Source: Pohlia nutans (Eukaryota; Streptophyta; Bryopsida; Bryales; Mniaceae). From it: 64,000 nt of DNA. Where the stretch lies: positions 1 through 64,000 of the forward strand of contig JAKGBK010000321.1 in NCBI GenBank assembly GCA_022496805.1. Direction: 5' to 3'. Numbering within the stretch: the first letter of the stretch is position 1; each line of letters begins with the position of its first letter. Position numbers and translations under genes: made by a program. Shown here piece by piece: positions 55,435 through 64,000 of the stretch. The notes under the pieces are model-generated. The model made no database searches, was not told the DNA's origin, and saw nothing but the letters and a program-made list of their open reading frames with translations.

Positions 55435-58155
55435 TCCTAAGTGCAAGTCAACCTAAATCACCTACTACAGTGTAATCAGGAAATAGAGGAAGATGCAAAC
55501 TAATCTAGGTGCAAAACAACTCCCCCACGCGACTAAAGGCCTCCTTCCATGCAGAGTTAGGCCGGTCCTAAAATTTAGCTCTCCATTGATTAAGAAAACA
55601 CAGACCACTTCCATGCACCCTCTGTAGAACAATCTAATAGATAAAATTAGAAATTCTCCACAAACAACCAATCACAAAGTCCACTAATGTCATGGTGAAG
55701 TGGGTGACTTTTGCAAGCCGCTTTCTACGCTTACAAAACATGGGTGGAAGTTGGGATCTCATTTTTAGTCCTTTAGCTGTATCCATTGGACCGATACTCA
55801 CATGGAAGCTCGTCCTAAGGTAGTTGTAGTCGTTTTGAAAGCAGAGAGAAAAGAGAGGAGGAAGAAAAATGTGCATGCGCCTGAAGTAGATGGTAGAGAT
55901 TCCGCGGTGACTAAAGGCTCCAACGAGCCATAGTCCAAGGAGGCAATAATTATTCATGTACTAGTAACAATGATGAATAACAAAATTGCTCAGGGTACAT
56001 AGTGTCAAAAATGCTCACAGGTGGAAAATATGAGAGAAAATTTCAGATTTGATTTTTTTTAATTTTTATTGTGCCACATGTACCCCTTATGGGGGTGCCA
56101 CGTGTCAATTTTTTTCCACTGTTTTTTTGTGTCATCTTGCACTGTAACACGTTAGTCCCGCTCAGGCTCAACTTTCACTCTCCCTTTGTCCATCCTGAGT
56201 GTACGTTCCACCCTAACCCCAAAAATTCAAATTCGCCTCAAGCAGATGCAATGCCTCACACACAATCCGCCCACTCATCCGCCCCTTCCCGCAAATCTCC
56301 CTCATCATCACAGTCCAAAAAAGATTTGAACCTCTCCGTCTTGATCCTCGCAAATAAAACCTCTTCCCCGATTTCAAATGCAATAAAAAAACTCCATCAT
56401 CCCACAACCGAAACCAAAATGCACCCTACCAACCATTTATTCAATGCCTGTTTCCAAGCTACATAGTGTCATTAATAACTCAAGAGAGAGAAATATAAAA
56501 ATAAAAAATCACATTGATGAGAAACTATCAAATCAAACCCTAAACAGATAAAGAATGTGAGAATATTCAGTTTATTTTTCAAAATTCCAACGCGCTAAAA
56601 AGAAATTGAAAATTAGACACAACAAAGACAGTCGGCAAGTAAGTTGATGTGCTTTAATGACACTCCTCCACCACCAGAAACATTTCCACGTGCATATTTC
56701 GACACGATCAAAAAAACCTTTATTTCCTCACATAAACTCATAACCTAAATCCAGTCGTTCCAGTCGTTCATCAATTTGATAGTTTCCCGAAAAACGAAAA
56801 AAGAAAAACTGATTCCAAAACGAATAAAAACCCTAACTAATAATGTAGTAGCTTTCAATTCAAAACGAACGAACAAGGGCATTGCTGTTGCGAACCTGTA
56901 CAAGAATTCAAGTATCATCGAAAATCCTCGTGGAAAATCCCGCACAGTGCACAAACCGTCTCAGACACGGCCCTCGAACCCTCAACACACAAATTGCGAA
57001 CCCTCGAACCCGGGCTCAAACCCTCGACACACACTCAATCCCGATCGCTCACTCCCGAGAACTCTCACCCTCGCCAAACTCTCACAGCTCTCACAGCCCT
57101 CACAGCCCTCACTCGCCAAACTCTACGGAACAAGGGTTCGAGCAACACTCGCCATCGCCAAGCCATTGAACAAGCGCACTCGCACTCGCCATCGAACAAG
57201 CGCACTCGCCATCGCCAAGCGCAAAAGGAACAATCAGCCAGGTAGAACTCGGAGCAAAACCCTAAGCGAATGATTTTCCTCATCCGTTCATCGTCCATAT
57301 TTCATTCGTCTATTGCCATCCGTCAGCATCCCAAAGTTTCAACCATTTATGCCTATCAATTAATTTCTTGATGACGTGGACCCCCTCTCCGCAGTTTCCG
57401 GGCCCCGCATTTCCCGGGCCAGCTGCGAAAAATATTTTGGGGTCATAGTAACAATGATGAATATAGATGTGGAAAAAGAACCAATGGTGGTTTAAATAAA
57501 AGGTTTCCTTAACGCTTTTTATTTATTTTTATGATATTGATAGTTTTGGACAGTATAATTCATAACACGATATCTTCATCTTTGCTAGGAAATTAGGACT
57601 TCTTTTGATTTTATTGAAGTCTTATTCAATGTCATTGCCCAATAGTAATTCTAGCACAGTTGATCTTCGTGACCATCATTATTTAAAGTATTTGTCAACA
57701 ATGATCAACTATGCTAGAATTACCATTGGGCAATAAAATTGACGATAAGATTTTATTAGAATAAAAACAAGTTCTAATTTCCTAGCCAAAGGTGAAGATA
57801 TCTTGTTACAATTACTGTCCAAATCTATTATTATCATAGAAGAGAAATAAGAGTTAAAGAAACCCTTGATTTAAACCATAGTTGGCTCTTTTCGACTTCC
57901 ATATTCATCTTTGTTACCGGTACATGAATTACGGCTCCTCCTTGGAGCCTCTAGTCCTCGAGCAACATTGGGATCTCCACATCTAGTCTACAAGCTACTT
58001 CAGACACCTGTATATTTTCTTCCACCTCTTTGCTTTCAACACAACTAAAACTACCTTAGTTGCACAAAGGAGTTGTTTTGCACATAGATTCGTTTGTGTC
58101 TTCCTTTGTTTTATGATTTAGTAGGTGATTTAGCTTGACTTTTAGTTGTTATCAA
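55435..58155. mobile_element. Long foldback element with interrupted left arm
   Basis: The right arm, 57695-58155, pairs in reverse with 57670 back to 57464, then 55961 back to about 55810, then about 55535 back to 55435. Key pairs: CTAAATCACCTACTA with TAGTAGGTGATTTAG; GTGCAAAACAACTC with GAGTTGTTTTGCAC; GCCCAATRGTAATTCTAGC near the centre. The left arm carries an extra ~270 bp (55536-55805) and a 1.47-kb insertion. No coding region recognised. Original size about 950 bp. Confidence 0.8.
55980..57445. mobile_element. 1.47-kb insertion flanked by 18-bp direct repeats
   Basis: TAGTAACAATGATGAATA occurs at 55962-55979 and 57446-57463. The opposite foldback arm shows the site once (TAACAAAGATGAATA on the reverse strand near 57917), so this is an insertion with a long duplication, as retroposition produces. 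The insert is richer in C and G than its host, with degenerate CTCGCCATCGCCAAGC-like repeats at 57060-57230. Long frames at 56071-56466 and 56776-57273 are low in complexity and match nothing I know. Confidence 0.78.
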
Positions 58156-58373
58156 TTTTGCAAACTCCTCCTCATCTTTATCTCCACTAACATCAATATT
58201 ACCAACAACCTTGTTAGCATTAGGCTCTAACTCTCAAAAGAAACAACTTGTTTTGATAGCAATTGTTATGAACATCCTATTAGAAAAATAGAGTAGAATA
58301 AAACTTAAGGTTCACAACTACTACCTTTTATATTCTCTATAGATTTATTTAGAGTGTTGTGATAAAATAATTC

Positions 58374-58480
58374 TCTCTCTATGTATGTATGTATATACAT
58401 ATACATATATATATATATATATATATGTATGTGAGTTTTTTCTGTATGTATGTATGTATGTATGTATATAAATATAAGTT
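58374..58480. repeat. (TATG)n, (TA)n and (TC)n microsatellites
   Basis: CTCTCTCT, then ATGTATGTATGT, a long TA run, and a second TGTATG block. Confidence 0.97.
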
Positions 58481-58872
58481 CCAAGGGTCAATACAAAAGT
58501 TCAACCTCCCAACCATAGAAGAGAGTTAAAAAACGAAAAGGGACTTTCTTCCCCGGAATTTGTTACTTATAGCAAAAATTACCTTTTAATTTTAATTCAT
58601 TAGATTTAAAGTCTTACTTAATTTTAGCTTTATAAATAAAAAGCCTAGAACCTTTCAACTAAGTTATGCTTTTTCTAATTCTTAGTATATTGCAAAATAA
58701 CTTGGAACCAACTTAGTCCATGATTGATCTCCATAGATCACTAGTCACCATAAATTTTGAGTTGTTTAACTCCACTACACAATACTTTAATTTAAAGCCC
58801 TCTAAGGCATCTTTCCAATTCGAGCCTCCAACTCCCAAGCACAACTCATTCACTTTGAGTTGTTTATCTTAA

Positions 58873-59308
58873 CCCTTAAGTGTGCAGGTGGACCATAGTG
58901 GTCCATGGTTCAGCTCATATTGTGAAAAACTTGTGGTTAATGGCTGAATTGAACTGGATGTTGAACATCAAAGTTCTGTGCATTGTAATGTAGAGAATTG
59001 TGGACTTTTCAAAAAAATAAATGGAATATTTTTGTAGATTTTGTGGCATGATGAATGGTTGTTTATACGTATTTGTATAAATACTAGTGTAGATATTCCT
59101 CTAGAATGCATGTACTCTGTGGATGGCAGTTGTACTAAATCATCTCACAAAATTCTACCAAAATTCCCACATCTCATTGTTCCATACGCATGTGTGGCGA
59201 AAAAATTTTAGGTTCAAAAAGTCATTTTTGGGGCATTAACTTATTGGCATTACCAAAAAGACCTCCTTGTATTCACTTCCTTCAAACATACATCTGCGCA
59301 TTTAAGGA
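58873..59308. mobile_element. TTAA-bracketed element (436 bp)
   Basis: Between TTAA 58869-58872 and 59309-59312. Ends CCCTTAAGTGTGCAGGTG and, inverted, TCCTTAAATGCGCAGATG. GGACCATAGTGGTCC, an imperfect palindrome, lies just inside the left end. Confidence 0.87.
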
Positions 59309-59312
59309 TTAA

Positions 59313-61383
59313 CTCCATCTCTGTTTACATAGTAGTCATCATCAAATGTGGTTAGTGCGTTCATTCTTTCAGAGTTCATTCATTCAAAGCACTATCAAAT
59401 CTTTCCTTCATAGTAGTGCTAATAATAATATTTTCCTAAATAAATCTTTACCATTCAATATTGTAGAGGGAGACTTTCTTCTTTCCGTTGTTTTACTAGT
59501 TTTTTTTAATTATTCAATTAAAGTCCTATTAAGATAGAAATGGGCACTTTTGTCCAAATAGGCACTAAATTACAATATTAAATTTTATAAATGTATTTAG
59601 AAAATTCTTATAATTAAATACTAGTGTGGCCCTGTGCAAGTGTTCTTCGTGATTTATCCATGCTTTTTGTTTTTTATTTCATCTTTAGAATAATTTATTC
59701 ATAATTTAATTCAATATAATTAAATTTATGGTGAAATTCAATTAAAAATCCATAATTTTATGGTCTAAAAGCTACAAAACAATTCTGATTCACCCTTTCT
59801 TGTCGAGAGCTTTCCGATGATACCAAGATCACAATCGGCGGCCGCCTACTTTACAAGATAAGAATAAAAGATCCAAAACTTCTACAGCCCGAGGGCCAAT
59901 TTGTACTATAAATCAATAAGTCATCCCATGAGAATGACCATTGGCATCGAGGTCCCTAAAAGGCCTATTAAGCGATCTAATGGATAAAAAATTTATGGTC
60001 TAAGATGATTTTTCATCGGTCAAGCAAAAAATTTCCCTCTCGCTGCAAAACCAAATATTACAAAGAATTTGGGGCCTCGAGTTCTGATCCACAATTTTTT
60101 CCACATCCAAAAAACTAAGAAAAATAAAAAAATAAAAAATCCATTGTGATGTCACCGAAATTCAATTATATCAAATTTTTAAAAAATATTTAAAAATATT
60201 ATATTTATTATATTATTTTTGTTTGGTAATTTTTTTCATACATCAGATTGTATGCATGCAAAAGGTATTGCTTGTGGATACTAGCTTGACTTTCTTGTCT
60301 AGCAAAATTTAGGTTTGGGCTGGTATATCAAATTCGGAAACAGAGATACCAGCTGCATTGGTACACATAGGGCCTCCTTTTATGTATCAGTGGGAGGTCC
60401 AAAAATCACTGAAGCTACCGATACACCACTGAACTAAGTGAAACTAAGAGTTTGTTTTCCATTCTTGCACACACTAGTGGACCATCGATTGTTCTTGAGA
60501 CTTAGATTTTTGTCTTCTAGCGACTTTCACCATCCCGATTTTCACATGGAAACCTGCCCTTATCTTCCTTTTGTACTGAAATCCAATAGTGTGCAGTATC
60601 CAATCAGAAGTTCAGAATTGAATGCTACATCAAGCTCCTGCCGCTTATGTGAATGGGGATCTAAACCTAGGGTTTATTTTTGGTTTTCTGGTCATTTAAC
60701 TTTAGGCTACAAAGTTAGCATGCAAATGAATGATGTGCTTTTTGGCCCCTTATTATTTAATTATATTATTTGAAACACGTGGCAAAAAATCTTTTTTTAA
60801 TTCATACATCCTATTTTTTTCATTTAGTTTATAGGCTTTTCGCAAAACCCTTCATAAACTATATCTTTTTCATTCAACATCTTGACCTTTTCATCCACTG
60901 CGTATGGCTCATGAAGTCCCATCCTAGCTTGCAACCGGCGCGTGCCAGTGACTCGTTGACTACATGAGGTGACCTTTTGCTCATTATGTTCCCTTATGGT
61001 GATTCTCCTAGTGGATTTCTGAAGCAAACTGGCTCTAAAAAGCCAGAAAAGAGAAAGCCTTGCCTAAACCTAAAATAGTGTGGGTCAACCCATTTCAGTG
61101 TGACTGCTTCGAATAGCACATCATCACTGCAACGTCAAAGGCTCCAAAGAAATGCAAATTTGCAATGAAACGTTCAGGAATTCCGAGCCTCAGCTCAACC
61201 TTGAGCGGGATCCCTGCCATTTCTCAATGCAATGGAAGGTCTGCCCAGCACAGAGTGTCCCCAATTGTGATTTTGAGAATCACAAGTTAGGTTTCTCTAA
61301 ATCTTTTCATCAGCGGGTTGCTTGCTTTCATCTTTAGGATCGACCATCTCTTGTTCGCCAATCAGCGCTGCGCCATTCTTTAG
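59313..61383. other. Gene-poor stretch upstream of the 61.5-kb gene
   Basis: 59620-59870 belongs to the ~340-bp dispersed repeat (ACTAGTGTGGCC, then CGGCGGCCGCC). 60118-60240 is A/T-run sequence. The 111-codon frame at 60438-60773 has no recognisable domain and I do not call it a gene. The region from about 61150 may contain 5' exon sequence of the next gene. Confidence 0.5.
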
Positions 61384-61504
61384 GTGAGAGACAGCTATTC
61401 GTTCCTGCTTTGATTTTTTCCTCGCTTTGTTTAGGGTTTAGTTTGATTCATGCTGTAGAGGTTGGTGACCATTCATGGATCCGAATTTTGAAAACTCTAT
61501 GCAG
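61384..61504 (+). other. Possible 5'UTR intron
   Basis: TTTAG/GTGAGAG at 61384 and CTCTATGCAG/GGG at 61504 give a 121-bp GT-AG intron, T-rich inside, ending 8 bp before the ATG at 61513. Splice sites are read by eye only. Confidence 0.5.
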
Positions 61505-61512
61505 GGGTTAGT

Positions 61513-63107
61513 ATGAATTCTGCGGTCCGAAATGGAAAGAAACAGAGAGCTCTGACTCCTATCAGTGAGGTTTCTTTGAAATTGTCAGCTGACATTAGGA
61601 GGAGTCATCAGTCCTTTGTTTCCTCATCTGGCCCTGCGCCATTCAACGAGCAAGAATTTTCTGAAGAGAACGAACCGCTATCACTTTGTGTAGCAGTCGA
61701 TTGATTGTGTTGATTTATTTCAATATTCCGAGTTAGGAGATGTATTACACTTCATTAGAAGTGCATTTTCAACAACATTTGGTTGAGAATGGAGTATGAA
61801 GTCTTTTTGAGTGCAATTGTTGATTACATTATCTGGGAGGAGGGGTTTAGAATAGCCTTACTTATGAATTAAAAAATTAGGGTTTAGGGTCACCTAGGGA
61901 TTGATCACACCTTCGGTTGATTGTGTATATTGATTTCAATATTCCGTGTTAGGAGGTGTATTACAGTTCATTAGAAGTGCGTTTTCAGAAGCATTTCAAC
62001 AACATTTGGTTGAGAATGGAGTATGAAGTCTTTCTGAGTGCAATTGGATTTCGAATAGCCGTACTTACGAATTGAATTTAGGATCCTGATCACATGGACC
62101 TTTGGTTTTTATACAATCTTAATAAGAACGGCCTACACGGTCATTGGGCCATTCCGACCTTATCACAAACCTGCTATGTAGGGTTTGTGCTTTACTAAGG
62201 TCCGCTATTATACCTGCCGTTTCAGTACAACTGGTGAATTAGATCCAACAGGTTTCTTTTAGCTGACATTGACACCGACATGTCTTGCTTAGTAAAAGAT
62301 TTCTGATTCGTACATGCAGAAAAACCAATGGCGCGTGGCAGATTATTCTCCAGGAAGTATGAGGAGCCTGCAAAGATGCCATTGGAAACCTCTCCAAACC
62401 CACTGGTCCAATTAGGATTAGCATTCAAGAAGCTGCAGAAGTTGGCACCCGAGACTCAACCAAGTGCTGAAGACGACACGGAGGTTGTTCCAAAAAGACG
62501 TCCCCTTGTGGACATCAACCATGTACGAAAGTATCTGCGAGCGAAGCTAGCAATCACAAAGAAAGTTTCCACCATTCCTCTCCCAAATCCTAACCCTAAC
62601 CCTAGCCCTAACCCTAATCCTGGTTCTGATGCTTATGAATCCTCAGAGACCACGCACATGGCATCCAAGCATGCGTTTTCTTCGGATGCATCCTCTCTTC
62701 CCCAACACGATGCTGCAACAGGGGCTAATGTTTTTGACATTGGCACAGTGGGTCATCCCATTTTGGAGGTGAGCCCATCAAACCCTAAACCATCTGGTGA
62801 GGTGAGCACTTCATATACTTGGATTGTAGAGCCACCAGATGTTGATAGAACTGGAGCTCAGGTAGAGATGAAAGACGTGCAGGAGTTTGTGAGAGGTGAG
62901 GTTGAGGTTGTGAAAAGGTTGGAGAATTGGGGGTTGCCAGAAACGTCTTGGGAGAATAAAATGCCTTGGCACTCGCCTCCCCCGAAAATCAAGGCACGGT
63001 TGGCCAGAAAGAAGAAGAAGTTTCTCACTGGGTGCCCTCCCACGTGGTCCTTCATGGTTGCAAACTTAGCTCTTATGGCAGTCCTTGTTTATAACCCTCT
63101 TGGCTGA
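61513..63107 (+). CDS. Unrecognised gene, two coding exons inferred
   Basis: Inferred exon 1 61513-61564 (MNSAVRNGKKQRALTPI), donor ATCA/GTGAGG. Exon 2 62320-63107 after acceptor ACATGCAG. The joint keeps frame (840 nt, 279 residues) and adds KKP before MARGRLFSRKYEEP. Without splicing, exon 2 alone is a 259-residue frame from ATG 62328. Visible features: basic KRRPLVDINHVRKYLRAKLA, an (NP)n tract, an acidic 'VEMKDVQEFVRGEVEVVKRL' segment, PPPKIKARLARKKKKF, then a hydrophobic C-terminal tail WSFMVANLALMAVLVY ending five residues later. That tail could be a membrane anchor. I do not recognise the family. Undamaged frame and higher GC than the flanks favour a real gene. Confidence 0.62.
61697..62100. 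repeat. ~210-bp tandem duplication inside the intron
   Basis: 61697-61908 and 61914-62100 share GATTGTGT, TTTCAATATTCCGAGTTAGG (second copy CCGTG), ATTACA, TTCATTAGAAGTGC and AACAACATTTGGTTGAGAAT. Two diverged copies. Confidence 0.85.
62587..62622 (+). repeat. Telomere-like CCTAAC hexamers inside coding sequence
   Basis: Six hexamers such as CCTAACCCTAACCCTAGC encode alternating Asn-Pro and one Ser-Pro. The hexamer, not the plant heptamer CCCTAAA, keeps the frame. Confidence 0.85.
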
Positions 63108-63250
63108 ATAATAATAATGTTATTACTATCACTCACTTGTGTAATTGTTGGAAATACAAAGAAAATTTAAAATTACTAAGTTTGCAGGTTGGTTTGCTCT
63201 GGCAATGTATTTGCGTGTGGATTGCTACTGTGCTTGTTCTCTCTTCCATG

Positions 63251-63285
63251 CTCCCTCAGTCCGGAAATAACTGTCCTAGTTTTTG
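63251..63285. mobile_element. Stowaway-like terminal repeat
   Basis: CTCCCTCAGTCCGGAAATAA, then CTGTCCTAGTTTTT, closely resembles the conserved end of plant Stowaway/mariner miniature elements. The TTAA element that follows at 63301 probably interrupts it, and the other end would lie beyond the window. Confidence 0.7.
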
Positions 63286-63300
63286 GCTGTTTTAACTTAA

Positions 63301-63954
63301 CCCTTAAGCGTGGGGCCATGCTTGATTGTTTTTCAGTCAAATGCTGATTTTCACCTAGTTCTGCAAAGAGAGCTGCTCCCTGGGATCTTTTGGAAAAAGA
63401 GTAAACATTTATGTTACAATTTTAGCTCCATTTTATTCCAATCTGAGTTCTAATTTCAAATGAAAATGGTCCCAACTTAGAAAGTGTAGGGGCTACCTTC
63501 TACTTTCTAGTCCAATTTACCATTCTTCGAAATTGTTAAAATTGCGTTTTTTTATAGCACTTTAAAGCTCAAAACCCTAAAATTCCAATATACATTGCAA
63601 AAAAATTAATTCTGTCGATTTTTTAATTTTTATGTAAGCTCAAGAAGCATGCCACCTACACCTTGTTGTTCATCACTATTATTTACATTTTCCCTAAAAA
63701 CTTCATACTATTCTAAGCTTTTTTGTAATTAATATAATTTTTACATAAAAAAACTTTGAATTTTTTTATAAATTTTTTATTTATTTAAATAATTATGAAA
63801 AAATCAAGGTAAATCTTATATATTAGGGTAAGTCTTATTAATCAGGTTAACAATACCTTATATGAGAAAAATACCAAAAGAAAATGTAACATACTTTAAA
63901 ATGTGAGGAATTGATGAGGTTTGACTGGGTAATTGTAGTGTGGATGCTTAAGAG
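63301..63954. mobile_element. TTAA-bracketed element (654 bp)
   Basis: Between TTAA 63297-63300 and 63955-63958. Ends CCCTTAAGCGTGG and, inverted, CTCTTAAGCATCC. No coding capacity. Lies in the 3' flank of the 61.5-kb gene. Confidence 0.82.
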
Positions 63955-64000
63955 TTAACTCCTTTTTTTTTTTTTCCAAAAAAGTCATTTTAGTACTCAA

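Larger units (their letters stand above)
52763..55440. mobile_element. TTAA element, split host of a nested cluster
   Basis: Starts after TTAA 52759-52762 with CCCTTTACAGCCCAGG. 52763-53203 and 55203-55440 match in reverse the right and left parts of 38581-39386 (e.g. TTCAACCGTATAAATG, then TTGTAAGTAGTTGCTGT). The 2-kb cluster of other TTAA elements between them is therefore inserted. The right terminus is eroded. Confidence 0.82.

Noticed and set aside
56776..57273. 165-residue frame in the 1.47-kb insertion
   Set aside because: Low-complexity, repeat-derived sequence with no domain and overlapping open frames on both strands.

Overview
The window looks like part of a large, AT-rich, repeat-dense land-plant nuclear genome. 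The evidence is a plant-type secretory cyclophilin copy, SIN3-like paired amphipathic helix (PAH) genes, and plant-style transposons (CACTA-type miniatures, a Helitron, a Stowaway-like end). No LTR retrotransposon coding region was recognised. I cannot name the species or clade. Genes are sparse and most of the sequence is nested, mostly non-autonomous DNA transposons.

Layout. 1-15.4 kb: three direct copies of a PAH gene unit, at 1-3152 (A), 4798-9658 (C, broken up by insertions) and 11946-15401 (B). 15.4-20.4 kb: a long-terminal-inverted-repeat element with a 2-kb insertion, then further element ends. 20.46-21.04 kb: a near-perfect 576-bp palindrome that is GC-rich for the region. 22.3-23.3 kb: PAH gene D. 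23.3-30 kb: nested elements and short tandem repeats. 30.2-31.3 kb: damaged PAH gene E. 35.1-39.5 kb: PAH unit F, broken by a stop codon and several insertions. 43.6-45.4 kb: unit G, an inverted paralogue of F with an intact two-PAH open reading frame. 45.4-50.5 kb: repeats. 50.86-51.45 kb: an intronless cyclophilin B-type copy with a frameshifting internal deletion. 52.8-55.4 kb: Russian-doll nested elements. 55.4-58.2 kb: a long foldback structure with a 1.47-kb insertion flanked by 18-bp direct repeats. 61.5-63.1 kb: an unrecognised gene with at least two exons.

Two themes stand out. First, a family of small PAH-only genes, which lack the rest of SIN3, has spread here as a gene-plus-flank unit. 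Four copies and one remnant share a compact upstream module with a TATA-like box. PAH domains bind repressor-type peptides, so these proteins could act as decoys or adaptors for SIN3-binding factors; that is inference. Second, many elements (at least 20 ends) are bracketed by TTAA, start CCCT or CCCC, and often carry a small palindrome about 20 bp inside one end. Empty-site comparisons between PAH-unit paralogues show insertion exactly at TTAA with duplication of TTAA, the hallmark of the piggyBac superfamily, which is not what one expects to dominate a land-plant sequence. No transposase for them lies in the window.

All coordinates and comparisons were read by eye. Paralogy, nesting order and repeat boundaries should be treated as good to a few bases at best, and identities were not computed.
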